Positions 54,695 to 63,033 of a stretch of 64,000 nucleotides of DNA are shown here, piece after piece (the first letter of the stretch is position 1; each line of letters opens with the position of its first letter). Made by a program: the position numbers and the translations under genes. Below the pieces are notes generated by a model that was given only the letters and a program-made list of their open reading frames with translations, had not been told where the DNA came from and ran no database searches. Source of the stretch: Chryseobacterium capnotolerans (lineage in GTDB: Bacteria; Bacteroidota; Bacteroidia; Flavobacteriales; Weeksellaceae); assembly GCF_021278965.1 (NCBI RefSeq), contig NZ_CP065589.1:2113001-2177000 (forward strand), written 5' to 3'.

Positions 54695-55396
54695 ATGAAG
54701 AAGTTATTTTTAGGACTGGCATTAACTGCTGGTACATTAGCCTTTGCTCAGGAATCAACAACTGTAAATACATCACCTCTTAAAAAAGACGTTCAACCTG
54801 TTAGATTTGGTATTAAAGCCGGAGGAAACTCAGCGTATTTCAGTGAACAACAATTCGGAATGAACAGCCAGAAATTAGGTTTCCATGCCGGAGCTTTTGT
54901 TAACATTCCTATCTCTAAACAATTCAGTTTACAACCAGAGGTTTTATATAACCAAATGGGAGCAAGAGATGTAGCCTATTCAACAGAAACGACTACAGGA
55001 GCAACTACTGTAAAAACTAAAGGAGAAAGCAAAGTAACAATGAACTATATTTCAGTTCCTTTAATGGTACAAATGAGACCTATGGATAAATTCTATATTG
55101 AAGCAGGTCCTGAGTTCAGCTATTTTATCAATGGAAAGACTAAAGGAGAAGCTACTATAGCTACTACTACGGGAGGGGTAACAACAACAACATCTCAATC
55201 TCAGTCTGATGATATTAATAAGGATAACATCAACAGATTCAACTTTGGTTTAGGTCTTGGTCTAGGGTATGATATTACCAATAATATTGGAATTAGTGCT
55301 AGATATACAAACAGCTTAACAAAGATCGAAAAAAGCAGACCAGCTGCTGAAAACAACAACAGAGTTTTCCAATTAGGTCTGAACTATAAGTTCTAA
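54695..55396 (+). CDS. porin-like protein 5 of the array
   Basis: 233 residues: MKKLFLGLALTAGTLAFAQE signal peptide; strands VRFGIKAGGNSAYFS, GAFVNIPISKQFSLQPEVLYNQMGA, MNYISVPLMVQMRPMDKFYIEAGPEFSYFING, NRFNFGLGLGLGYDITNNIGISARYTNSL, VFQLGLNYKF. The most divergent member, with long Thr-rich loops (TATTTGGVTTTTSQSQ). Intact. Confidence 0.88.
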   Translation: MKKLFLGLALTAGTLAFAQESTTVNTSPLKKDVQPVRFGIKAGGNSAYFSEQQFGMNSQKLGFHAGAFVNIPISKQFSLQPEVLYNQMGARDVAYSTETTTGATTVKTKGESKVTMNYISVPLMVQMRPMDKFYIEAGPEFSYFINGKTKGEATIATTTGGVTTTTSQSQSDDINKDNINRFNFGLGLGLGYDITNNIGISARYTNSLTKIEKSRPAAENNNRVFQLGLNYKF

Positions 55397-55447
55397 TAAA
55401 AAAATAAACCAATTTTTTAACTTAGATACAGATTTCTGTATCGCATA

Positions 55448-55480
55448 AAATAGCCGGAAGAAATTCTTCCGGCTATTTAT
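55448..55480 (+). terminator. terminator after porin 5
   Basis: AATAGCCGGAAGAA and TTCTTCCGGCTATT, a 14-base perfect stem, about 50 nt past the stop. Confidence 0.85.
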
Positions 55481-55531
55481 ATTTTGGTCAGGTTGCTGTT
55501 GTAATCTCAGGTATCATTTTAATATGTGTGC

Positions 55532-55606
55532 TGTCATTCTGGATGAAACGGAGTGAAATGAAGAATCTACTAAATGGATTGAGATTCCTCCTTCGTCGGA
55601 ATGACA
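55532..55606. repeat. palindromic host repeat (GTCATTC...GAATGAC type)
   Basis: TGTCATTC at 55532 and GAATGACA at 55599 close an inverted repeat containing GAAACGGAGTGAAATGAAG and GAGATTCCTCCTTCGTC. A related half (GATTCCTCGGTTCCTAGGGA with AATGACA) is at 56719-56744 beyond the next gene. These occur in many flavobacterial genomes. Confidence 0.65.
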
Positions 55607-55674
55607 AAGCACAAAGATCTCAATAATATTATTTTTAGTGATAATAGCTTCGTTTCTTCAGTCTTTAGAACAAA

Positions 55675-56625
55675 TCACTTTTCAAATATTCTTGGGTCAT
55701 CACTGATTACCCCATCTATTCCCATGCTTTTTAACTCCTGTAATCTTTCTTTGGTATTCACGGTCCACGGGATCACTTTCATGCCTAATGCGTGGCATTC
55801 CTGTACGAGTTGAGAAGTAACCAGTCTATGATCCGGACTATAAATAGTTGGAGTGAAGCTTAAAAACTTCATATCTCCTGCTACTCCATTCAGATGATCC
55901 GGATATAATTTAAATTTTTCAACCGCAATGTGTTTGAAATGGGCTCGTTGTTGTGCCAGTTTTTGATCATCCACTTTTTCTACAAGTAAGGCTGTCATTA
56001 TTTTAGGATATTCTTTATGAATAATTTCAAGTGTTCTGGGGTCGAAAGACTGAATAATAGCTCTATCCTGAATTCTTTTTTCAAGAATAATTTTCATCAT
56101 TAAATCTACAAATTCTTTAGGTTCCGGATGAAAGATATTGTCAGAGAAAGGGCGTGTTTTGGTTTCTATATTATAATAAGGCAGAGGCCTTTTCAATTCA
56201 CGGGCATAGCTTTCAGCAGCATCTATTACATCAGAAAAAAGAGGTTTCTGAGCCTTCATTTTCTTTTGATCAGGATAGTTTTCGAGTTTTTTTAAACCCA
56301 CATCAAATGTCTGAATCTTTGTGTAAGGCATTTCATAAATCTTGTAATAAAAGCCGGAGTCTTTTGGGATATAGGTTCCATTAGGTTTTGTTACTAATTC
56401 TGGTGAAAGGAAAGAATCATGAGATAAGATCACTTTCTTATCTTTTGTGATAGCCAGATCCATTTCAAGGGTTGTTACATTCATTCTTAAGGCATTTTTC
56501 ATAGCCGGGATTGTGTTCTCGGGATATAAAGATTTTCCACCGCGATGCGCCTGGTTATCGAAAGATTGAGCAGTATAAAGTTGGGTAAATGCCAAAAAAA
56601 GGGCCGTGAAAAGTACATTTTTCAT
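55675..56625 (-). CDS. glycerophosphodiester phosphodiesterase, exported
   Basis: 316 residues with signal peptide MKNVLFTALFLAFTQLYTAQS. GDPD motifs: QAHRGGKSLYPENTIPAM, TLEMDLAITKDKKVILSHD (His, Glu, Asp catalytic and metal set), NIETKTRP, IIQSFDPRTL, and WTVNTKERLQELKSMGIDGVISDDP. It cleaves glycerophosphodiesters from phospholipid turnover to glycerol 3-phosphate. Exported to the periplasm. Confidence 0.92.
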   Translation of the reverse strand: MKNVLFTALFLAFTQLYTAQSFDNQAHRGGKSLYPENTIPAMKNALRMNVTTLEMDLAITKDKKVILSHDSFLSPELVTKPNGTYIPKDSGFYYKIYEMPYTKIQTFDVGLKKLENYPDQKKMKAQKPLFSDVIDAAESYARELKRPLPYYNIETKTRPFSDNIFHPEPKEFVDLMMKIILEKRIQDRAIIQSFDPRTLEIIHKEYPKIMTALLVEKVDDQKLAQQRAHFKHIAVEKFKLYPDHLNGVAGDMKFLSFTPTIYSPDHRLVTSQLVQECHALGMKVIPWTVNTKERLQELKSMGIDGVISDDPRIFEK

Positions 56626-56753
56626 TCTTCAATATTTAATTCTATAAAATTAAAATTTACTTATGTACTGTATAATACTGGAATATTAAGATTGTGCTAC
56701 GTTTTATAATATTTTGAGATTCCTCGGTTCCTAGGGAATGACATTTATATCAT

Positions 56754-56783
56754 AAAAAAACCAGGCAATAAATGCCTGGCTCT
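56754..56783 (-). terminator. terminator after purF
   Basis: On the minus strand CCAGGCA faces TGCCTGG around TTTAT, followed by TTTTTTTA; about 20 nt past the purF stop. Confidence 0.85.
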
Positions 56784-56801
56784 CTGTTTATGTAAGAAAT
56801 A

Positions 56802-58301
56802 TTAATTAAATAATTCTACTTCCTCTCCTTTTCCTACTGGATATTCTTCTGTAAAACATCCAAAGCAGTGATTGGAAGACCCTAAAATATCTTTCAGGTT
56901 GTCTATGCTTAAGAATTCTAAGGAATCTACTCCTAAATAGTTTTTAAGTTCCTCTGTAGTCATGTTTGCTGAAATCAGATCATCTTTTGAGGGAGTATCA
57001 ATTCCCAGATAACATGGAGCGATAATTGGCGGAGAAACACTTCTGAAGTGAATTTCTTTTACGCCTGCATCTTTCAGAATTTTAACCAATCTTTTAGAGG
57101 TTGTTCCACGAACGATAGAATCATCAATGATTACTACCCTTTTGTCTTTCATTTCAGAAATAATCGGGTTAAGCTTCAGGTTTACTACCCTTTCTCTCAT
57201 TTCCTGCGTAGGAACAATGAAACTTCTTCCGATGTATCTGTTTTTGATCAAAACAGGACGGAAAGGTATTCCGGATGCTTTTGAGAATCCAATAGCAGCA
57301 GGAACTCCGGAATCCGGAACTCCGATAACCAAGTCTGCTTCTACAGGAGCCTGATCCCAGATCTTTTCCCCGGATTTTTCTCTAATCTCATAAACATTAA
57401 TGTTTTCTAAGGTAGAGTCAGGTCTTGCAAAATAGATGTATTCAAAAGAACAGATTCTCTGTTTTCCTTTGGCTTCATCCATCATATAAGAATGAAGTTT
57501 TCCAGGCTCATTTTCGTTAGTATAAATGATTTCTCCAGGAAGAATGTCACGTACATACTGAGCGCCTACCGCATCTAATGCTACAGATTCAGAAGCAACT
57601 ACATAAGAATTTTCATTAATCGCTCCTAAAACCAATGGACGGATACCGTTGAAGTCTCTGAAAGCAAAGAATTTATTTCTTGTCATTCCTACAACGGAAT
57701 ATGCTCCTTCAATTTTCTCCATGGTTGCTTTAATGGCTCCACGAAGTCCAAGATCAAGGTTTTTCTGAATCAACCTTAAGATCACCTCAGAATCAGAAGT
57801 TGCTCTGAAAACCACGCCTTCAGCTTCTAATTCAGCTTTTAATTCTTTCGCATTGGTAAGGTTACCATTGTGTGCTATAGAAAGTATAATTTGGTCATAT
57901 TCGTTTTTCGCGAAAAATGGCTGGAAGTTATATTTCTTTTTATCTCCTGCAGTGGTATAACGGGTATGCCCAATTGCAGAATTTCCCATAAAAGTTTCAG
58001 GTTCCTGAATGTCTTTATAAACGTCTAAAACCAGCCCCTCATCTTTCATGTTGGTGATTTTCCCGTCCTTTAAAACGGAAATACCACAAGCTTCCTGGCC
58101 TCTGTGCTGTAGTGCAAAAAGCCCGAATTGCGAAAGAGAAAATGTATCCAGATCTTCATCTGAATACAGTCCGAAGATTCCACATTCCTCATTAGGAGCA
58201 TCCAATCTTTCCTCCTCCTGAGTTCTGAAAAGGTTTCTTCCGTAAACCTGGTTTTCAAACTGTTTTAAATATTCACTTTTATGAATGTCTAAACTTTTCA
58301 T
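56802..58301 (-). CDS. purF: amidophosphoribosyltransferase
   Basis: 499 residues. A 39-residue propeptide (MKSLDIHKSEYLKQFENQVY...) precedes the nucleophile Cys40 in ECGIFGLYSDED, typical of Bacteroidota PurF; the Ntn-glutaminase (GHTRYTTAGD, AHNGNLTNA) is followed by the phosphoribosyltransferase with VIIDDSIVRGTTSKRLV (PRPP loop). Late Cys residues near IAPCYLGID and NHCFGCFTEEYP may bind a 4Fe-4S cluster as in some PurF. Committed step of purine synthesis. Located just after purC on the same strand. Confidence 0.95.
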   Translation of the reverse strand: MKSLDIHKSEYLKQFENQVYGRNLFRTQEEERLDAPNEECGIFGLYSDEDLDTFSLSQFGLFALQHRGQEACGISVLKDGKITNMKDEGLVLDVYKDIQEPETFMGNSAIGHTRYTTAGDKKKYNFQPFFAKNEYDQIILSIAHNGNLTNAKELKAELEAEGVVFRATSDSEVILRLIQKNLDLGLRGAIKATMEKIEGAYSVVGMTRNKFFAFRDFNGIRPLVLGAINENSYVVASESVALDAVGAQYVRDILPGEIIYTNENEPGKLHSYMMDEAKGKQRICSFEYIYFARPDSTLENINVYEIREKSGEKIWDQAPVEADLVIGVPDSGVPAAIGFSKASGIPFRPVLIKNRYIGRSFIVPTQEMRERVVNLKLNPIISEMKDKRVVIIDDSIVRGTTSKRLVKILKDAGVKEIHFRSVSPPIIAPCYLGIDTPSKDDLISANMTTEELKNYLGVDSLEFLSIDNLKDILGSSNHCFGCFTEEYPVGKGEEVELFN

Positions 58302-58319
58302 TTCTATTTTTTCTAATTG

Positions 58320-58440
58320 TAGATCTTAGAAGTCAGATTTCAGATCTCAGACTAAAAGCTAACTTCAAATTTTAATTTTGTTTTAACTAACAAAGTATTT
58401 TCAGCACCCACATCTGATATCTGAAATCTAGTATCTCAAA
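58320..58440. repeat. inverted short repeats between purC and purF
   Basis: CAGATTTCAGATCTCAGA (58334) and, inverted, TCTGATATCTGAAATCTA (58413) face each other across the gap between purC and purF. Their form (AGATTTCAGATATCAGA) is like other short host repeats. No gene. Confidence 0.5.
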
Positions 58441-58442
58441 TC

Positions 58443-59165
58443 TTATTTCTTTAAAAGATTTTTAAGACGGTTGTAAATTTCAACATATGCCTCAGTTACT
58501 TCTCCTAAGTCTCTTCTGAATCTGTCTTTGTCAAGCTTCTTCATGGTATCTTTATCCCAAAGTCTGCAAGTGTCAGGAGAAATTTCGTCTGCAAGAATGA
58601 TTTCACCGTCTGAAGTTTTTCCTAATTCGATTTTGAAATCTACAAGGATGATATTGATTTTGTCAAACAGGTCGATAAGGATCTCGTTGATGTCTGAAGT
58701 TAATTCATACATTTCATCAAGCTCTTCGTAAGTTGCAGCTCCTAAGAAAACAGCGTGGTGATCATTGATAAGCGGATCTCCCAATTCGTCTTTTTTATAG
58801 CAGATATCGAAAATGGTTACCGGAGACTTAATTCCTTCTTCCACTCCTAATCTTTGTGCCATACTTCCTGCAGAGTAGTTTCTTACCACCATTTCCAAAG
58901 GAATGATTGATACTTTTCTTACCAACTGCTCTCTTTCGTCCAATTGTTTGATGAAATGAGTTTTGATCCCTTTTTCATTTAAATATTCAAAAATAAGAGT
59001 AGTGATGGCGTTGTTCATTTCCCCTTTCAGGTCAACCTGCCCTTTCTTTTGAGCATTAAATGCTGTAGCATCGTCTTTGAAACGTACTACTACTTCATCA
59101 GGATTATCGGTTGCAAATACTTGTTTTGCTTTCCCCTCGTACAACATTTCTTTCTTTTGACTCAT
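58443..59165 (-). CDS. purC: phosphoribosylaminoimidazole-succinocarboxamide synthase
   Basis: 240 residues. [55 protein letters not shown] core [39 protein letters not shown] synthase, joining aspartate to CAIR in purine synthesis. It follows the DUF3307 gene by 36 bp and precedes purF by 141 bp. Confidence 0.95.
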   Translation of the reverse strand: MSQKKEMLYEGKAKQVFATDNPDEVVVRFKDDATAFNAQKKGQVDLKGEMNNAITTLIFEYLNEKGIKTHFIKQLDEREQLVRKVSIIPLEMVVRNYSAGSMAQRLGVEEGIKSPVTIFDICYKKDELGDPLINDHHAVFLGAATYEELDEMYELTSDINEILIDLFDKINIILVDFKIELGKTSDGEIILADEISPDTCRLWDKDTMKKLDKDRFRRDLGEVTEAYVEIYNRLKNLLKK

Positions 59166-59201
59166 AATTTTACTTTCTAAATTGTAGTTAGATTTATTGA
59201 T

Positions 59202-59897
59202 TTATTTTATTATTATTCCTGTTAAGACAGCCAGTCCAAAACTTAGCAGTGTACCAATCAATACATATTCTGTAAGTTTTCTCTGTTTTGCCTGTGCAAG
59301 GTCGCTGAACCTGAAAACAGATTTGGCTGCTACCATGAAACCTACGCCTTCCCAGTGATTTACCATAATAAAGGTAAATACCAACAGACGTTCTAAAATT
59401 CCGATATATTTTCCGGCACTTGATAAAGACTCGGTTTGAATAGAGTTGGCACCATCCGGAGCTGGGGTCCATGATGATAAAGGAATTTTGATAAAAATAG
59501 AAGCTGGCGTTGTCAGGAACAAAGCGGCCATTAGTATTTTTAAAAATTCCTGATTCTGTAAAAATTCAAAATTAAATTCACCGAAATAAAAAGATACTCC
59601 TGCAATCACTAACACATGCAGCAGCTGATCAATGAAAAACCATCTTTTTTTCGTTTTTATAGTCTGGAAACTAAGCTTAGCAGCATCAATAATGAGATGG
59701 GTAATTCCCACTGCAACAGCTACCCACCAAAGTTGTAAATCCCAAAGAAAAACAAAACTTAAAACAGTGTGAATCAGAACATGAAAGTATAAATATTTAC
59801 TTTTCAGTTTATAGTTCTCCTTATCAGCAACCCATGCATTTGGCTGAAGTATAAAATCTCCGAGTAGATGTGCCAATATGAGTTTGATAAAGATCAT
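59202..59897 (-). CDS. DUF3307 integral membrane protein
   Basis: 231 residues with about six to seven membrane helices. The N terminus LILAHLLGDFILQPNAWVADKEN is the DUF3307 signature, followed by HVLIHTVLSFVFL and THLIIDAAKLSFQ, His/Asp residues in membrane-facing positions. Function unknown, but it pairs with SatD-like proteins in many bacteria. Here it starts 2 nt after the SatD stop. Confidence 0.82.
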   Translation of the reverse strand: MIFIKLILAHLLGDFILQPNAWVADKENYKLKSKYLYFHVLIHTVLSFVFLWDLQLWWVAVAVGITHLIIDAAKLSFQTIKTKKRWFFIDQLLHVLVIAGVSFYFGEFNFEFLQNQEFLKILMAALFLTTPASIFIKIPLSSWTPAPDGANSIQTESLSSAGKYIGILERLLVFTFIMVNHWEGVGFMVAAKSVFRFSDLAQAKQRKLTEYVLIGTLLSFGLAVLTGIIIK

Positions 59898-59899
59898 GC

Positions 59900-60505
59900 T
59901 TATAGTTCTGAGATTTTCTTTCTGAAATACTGATTGGTTTCCACGATGAGCTCATAGTTAGCTCGTTTCAGTCTCTGGCTGATAGAAGACTGTGAAATAG
60001 CAAATCTCTTAGCGAGATCTTCCTGGGTAATATCCTGGTTCATAATCATTTCGTGAATGATTTCAGAAGTGGCCATAGTCCAGTTATCAAAATCCTTAGA
60101 CGACCATTTCAATAAGATATTAAGATCTCTGTCTACAGTATCATTGGACGTTTTAATAGCAACAGTGTGCCCGTCATTCTTTAGGTCATTCAGAAGCCGT
60201 CCGGAATTTACGTAAGCGGTACCATTGGATTCGGTGATCTTTTCAGAAGAAAAACTTTCTTCACCAATACCTATGGCCATTCTTACATCAAGATTCTCCT
60301 GGCTTTTAATAAGTGATTTTATGGCTAGAAAATGCCAGAAAACAGAGTCAATACTACACTTGAACTGAAATTCATCTCCCCTGTAGATTTCCCATGTGCC
60401 GGGAGCGCTTCCCCAGGTTTCGAGAAGATTTTTAAGTTTGGTAATCCAAACTTCAGTGTCTGCATGCTGTGAATTTATAATATCACCGGTAATGACCGCT
60501 ATCAT
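59900..60505 (-). CDS. SatD-family protein with C-terminal HTH
   Basis: 201 residues from the ATG at 60505 (MIAVITGDIINSQHADTEVW); a start 25 codons upstream overlaps the operator-like repeats and is unlikely. The N-terminal SatD domain (IAVITGDIINS, YRGDEFQFKC, GTAYVNSGRLLN) is joined to a C-terminal helix-turn-helix (ITQEDLAKRFAISQSSISQRLKRANYELI). It therefore looks like a DNA-binding regulator whose sensor domain resembles a nucleotide-signalling fold (inference). It is the first gene of satD-DUF3307-purC-purF. Confidence 0.8.
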   Translation of the reverse strand: MIAVITGDIINSQHADTEVWITKLKNLLETWGSAPGTWEIYRGDEFQFKCSIDSVFWHFLAIKSLIKSQENLDVRMAIGIGEESFSSEKITESNGTAYVNSGRLLNDLKNDGHTVAIKTSNDTVDRDLNILLKWSSKDFDNWTMATSEIIHEMIMNQDITQEDLAKRFAISQSSISQRLKRANYELIVETNQYFRKKISEL

Positions 60506-60513
60506 ACTGCAAA

Positions 60514-60591
60514 TATAAGCATAATTACTTATAAATAAAAAATATAAGCACAAACACTTATAGATATTGATTATTAGCAAATCTGCTTATA
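60514..60591. promoter_or_regulatory. three operator-like palindromes spaced exactly 29 bp
   Basis: TATAAGCATAATTACTTATA (60514-60533), TATAAGCACAAACACTTATA (60543-60562) and TATTAG with eight bases then CTTATA (60572-60591). All fit TATAAG-N8-CTTATA; the third has one change. They start at exactly 60514, 60543 and 60572, so they lie nearly on the same face of the helix, just upstream of the SatD-like HTH gene. Confidence 0.75.
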
Positions 60592-60721
60592 TCGATTATA
60601 TAGTAAACATAAGGTTTTGAGAGCTTTAGATGAAATGTAAAAATTGTAAAAAAGATTAAATAATATGAAAACGTTCATAATCCGTTGAATATTAACTCAA
60701 CTTTTTATTATTTTTTTATTG

Positions 60722-60845
60722 GTGGAGCTGTTTCCTGCTATCCGCTCATACTCCTCGCTCCTATTTTTTCCACTGCTTGCTGTGGGGTTACCGCTGCTAT
60801 CAGGGCTAATTAACCTTGCCAGAGTTTGAAACTCTGGCAAGGTTA
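60722..60845. repeat. composite host repeat ending in a 35-bp perfect palindrome
   Basis: The palindrome has 17-base arms with a single central G: TAACCTTGCCAGAGTTT at 60811-60827 faces AAACTCTGGCAAGGTTA at 60829-60845. The preceding 90 bp (GGAGCTGTTTCCTGCTATCC, GTTACCGCTGCTATCAGGGC) are GC-richer than the surroundings, which suggests a mobile repeat unit rather than a terminator. Confidence 0.6.
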
Positions 60846-60867
60846 GACTACGATCTCTAAAAAATAA

Positions 60868-60898
60868 AACCTAACAGGTTTTTGAAATCTGTTAGGTT
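60868..60898 (-). terminator. terminator after the endonuclease gene
   Basis: On the minus strand AACCTAACAG faces CTGTTAGGTT around a TTTCAAAAA-type loop, followed by TTATTTTTT; the endonuclease stop is at 60922. Confidence 0.8.
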
Positions 60899-60921
60899 GC
60901 GAATCATTAAAATAGTAATTA

Positions 60922-62841
60922 TTATTTTTTAATAAACTGTTGAGTATGGTCATCCAGTCTTAAGATGTATGTTCCTGTAGGAATTCCCTGAACAGAAATA
61001 TCTTTCTTGTTTCTGAACGGATCTTTCTCAGTATAAATTACTTTTCCTGAGAAATCAATGATTTGGGCTGTTTTTATCTTTTCAATTTCTCCATTTACAA
61101 AAAGGCGGTCATATACAGGATTGGGATATATTCCTAACTTTTTATCTTTTGATGCAATAAGTTCTGTAGTAGATAATGTTCCAAGATTCTGACAATAATT
61201 GGATGGATAAGAGTCCCATTCTCCGATAGTAAATGTACTATTAGGCTGGTTGATTATATTTTTCCTGTATAATGAAATATTACCATTATTGTTGAGTACG
61301 TATTTTGTACCAATTGCGTCTACAGTAATTGTTTTATTATAAGCCAGTTCTACATAATTCTCTCCTTTAAAAGTCATTGGATCTGATGCTGTTACAAATT
61401 TAGCCTGATCATTAGAATAGCAAGCTAAATTAGCTTTGGGATTCAGGATTACAAAAGTTTCATTATTCCCTATTTTTCCTTCCAGTTCGTAAGTATCTGC
61501 ATTATAAATAGCACCTGTAGCATTATTCTTAAGCTGGATGTTAATTCTATAATTATTTAAATTGACTTCATGTCCCGTTTTATTAACGATTTCCAGAGCG
61601 TTATTCTTAATAGTATTTGCAGTATTATTGGTTCCTGATATATATTTTGTGATCATAAGGTCGGGAGCAAATGAATCTGAAGCAATAGTTGAGACTGTAA
61701 CCGTATTACTGAATGGAGATTCCAGGTATCCTTTATCAAAAGCTTTCACTGTAAAAGTATAAGTTGTAGACGGACTTAAGTGATCTATGGTTATAGCAGT
61801 TCCTTTTGTAACAGCGACAGGTGTTTCAGAACCATTCATATAAATTCTGTACCCTAAAACATCTGTATCAGTAGAAGCGGTCCAGTTCAGATTAATAAAA
61901 TAAGCATTCTGCTGTGTTGAAACCAGTGATCCCGGAGCTAAAGGAGCAATGCTATCTGGATTTTCAGACCAAATCATATCAATCCATTCCGGATGATCAA
62001 TAAATGGGTTTCTGTTTTTCTGGATGGCATATATTGCATTATTTCTATCTATTTCTCTTTGTGAAACAGGATCCATTGCACTCCATTGCTTAAGCATAGC
62101 AACATAAGGGAGATCAATAGCCCTTTCTTCCGTCCCATCAAGCGGACATTGATCTGTAGCCGGTGTTATAGTTGCAGATGTACTATATGCTGTATTAAAC
62201 GAACCTAATTTACCTTCATATCTTACAGCGAAATAAAGTAATGTTCTCGCAACATCCCCTTTAAACTCATCAATAGGTTCATACACCCTTCCTGTATAAG
62301 GATAATTAGGAATGGCAGCCTTTGAGATCTTCGAATTGTTAGTAAATGTATAATAATTAGTAGTACCTGCTACACCATAAGGATAATTATTTCTTCGCTG
62401 GTTAATATATGCATCTACAGGAACAATGAAATTCAGATCTGAATACATGGGATAATCACTAATATTAGAGCTTGTGCTAAATGTACTTTGAGGCATCATA
62501 TGTTCTCTGTTATAGCCCATTCCTTCAGCTCCAGCACCAGCAATCATTTGATTAGACTTGTATTCATATGCATCAGTCCCCAAAGGAATTTCAGAATAGA
62601 TATCCAAAAGATATTCTGTATTGGAAGCATCGTGATCATAATATTTATCAAGATCCGTTTGGTTATAAAGATTCGGAAGATCATCATAATGCCAGTTTAT
62701 CATTTTCTCCGAAATAATATCATGTACCTTAGATTTCAGGGCATAGCCGCTTAATCCGGCGGTCCCGTTATAATATCCGGCAGGAGCCTGCGCGAAAATA
62801 TAAGAAGAAATCAAAATAATAGGAAGTAGAATTTTTTTCAT
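60922..62841 (-). CDS. secreted endonuclease I-family nuclease with FN3, lamin-tail-like and T9SS sorting domains
   Basis: 639 residues. Signal peptide MKKILLPIILISSYIFAQAP. Endonuclease I domain (about 25-280): NREHMMPQSTFS with the catalytic His and metal Asn, then INQRRNNYPYG and YVAMLKQWSAMDPVS. Next is an FN3 module (APGSLVSTQQNAYFINLNWT...), a lamin-tail-like beta domain (VNKTGHEVNLNNYRINIQLK, FVILNPKANLACY) and a C-terminal type A T9SS sorting domain (LGIYPNPVYDRLFVNGE ... IPTGTYILRLDD). It degrades extracellular DNA, exported by the type IX secretion system. Confidence 0.9.
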   Translation of the reverse strand: MKKILLPIILISSYIFAQAPAGYYNGTAGLSGYALKSKVHDIISEKMINWHYDDLPNLYNQTDLDKYYDHDASNTEYLLDIYSEIPLGTDAYEYKSNQMIAGAGAEGMGYNREHMMPQSTFSTSSNISDYPMYSDLNFIVPVDAYINQRRNNYPYGVAGTTNYYTFTNNSKISKAAIPNYPYTGRVYEPIDEFKGDVARTLLYFAVRYEGKLGSFNTAYSTSATITPATDQCPLDGTEERAIDLPYVAMLKQWSAMDPVSQREIDRNNAIYAIQKNRNPFIDHPEWIDMIWSENPDSIAPLAPGSLVSTQQNAYFINLNWTASTDTDVLGYRIYMNGSETPVAVTKGTAITIDHLSPSTTYTFTVKAFDKGYLESPFSNTVTVSTIASDSFAPDLMITKYISGTNNTANTIKNNALEIVNKTGHEVNLNNYRINIQLKNNATGAIYNADTYELEGKIGNNETFVILNPKANLACYSNDQAKFVTASDPMTFKGENYVELAYNKTITVDAIGTKYVLNNNGNISLYRKNIINQPNSTFTIGEWDSYPSNYCQNLGTLSTTELIASKDKKLGIYPNPVYDRLFVNGEIEKIKTAQIIDFSGKVIYTEKDPFRNKKDISVQGIPTGTYILRLDDHTQQFIKK

Positions 62842-63006
62842 GCCTTAAAAATTGGGGGACTAAATTAGTAAAATAAAATACGTAAAAGATTGAATATTTT
62901 ATTAAGAATACATTAATTCTCAAAACATAAAAAATTGGAAATTAAAATATTGACATGATATATATTATGGATGTGATAATTTTTTTTAGCATTCCGTCAA
63001 TTTGGT

Positions 63007-63014
63007 TATCTTTG
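63007..63014 (+). promoter_or_regulatory. promoter -7 element for the acyl-CoA dehydrogenase gene
   Basis: TATCTTTG, a TAnnTTTG -7 box 20 nt before the ATG at 63034. A -33 element is less clear. Confidence 0.5.
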
Positions 63015-63033
63015 GGAACTAACTATTATCAAT

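Larger units (their letters stand above)
60506..60921. other. 416-bp intergenic region: operators, repeats and palindromes
   Basis: From left to right it holds the three operator-like palindromes, an AT-rich stretch, a repeat-like text at 60722-60800 (GAGCTGTTTCCTGCTATCCG, CACTGCTTGCTGTGGGGTTA), a 35-bp perfect palindrome and a terminator. No gene. Confidence 0.6.

Noticed and set aside
60514..60591. CRISPR-like array
   Set aside because: Three 20-bp palindromes at 29-bp steps leave 9-bp gaps, far too short for spacers; operator sites fit better.
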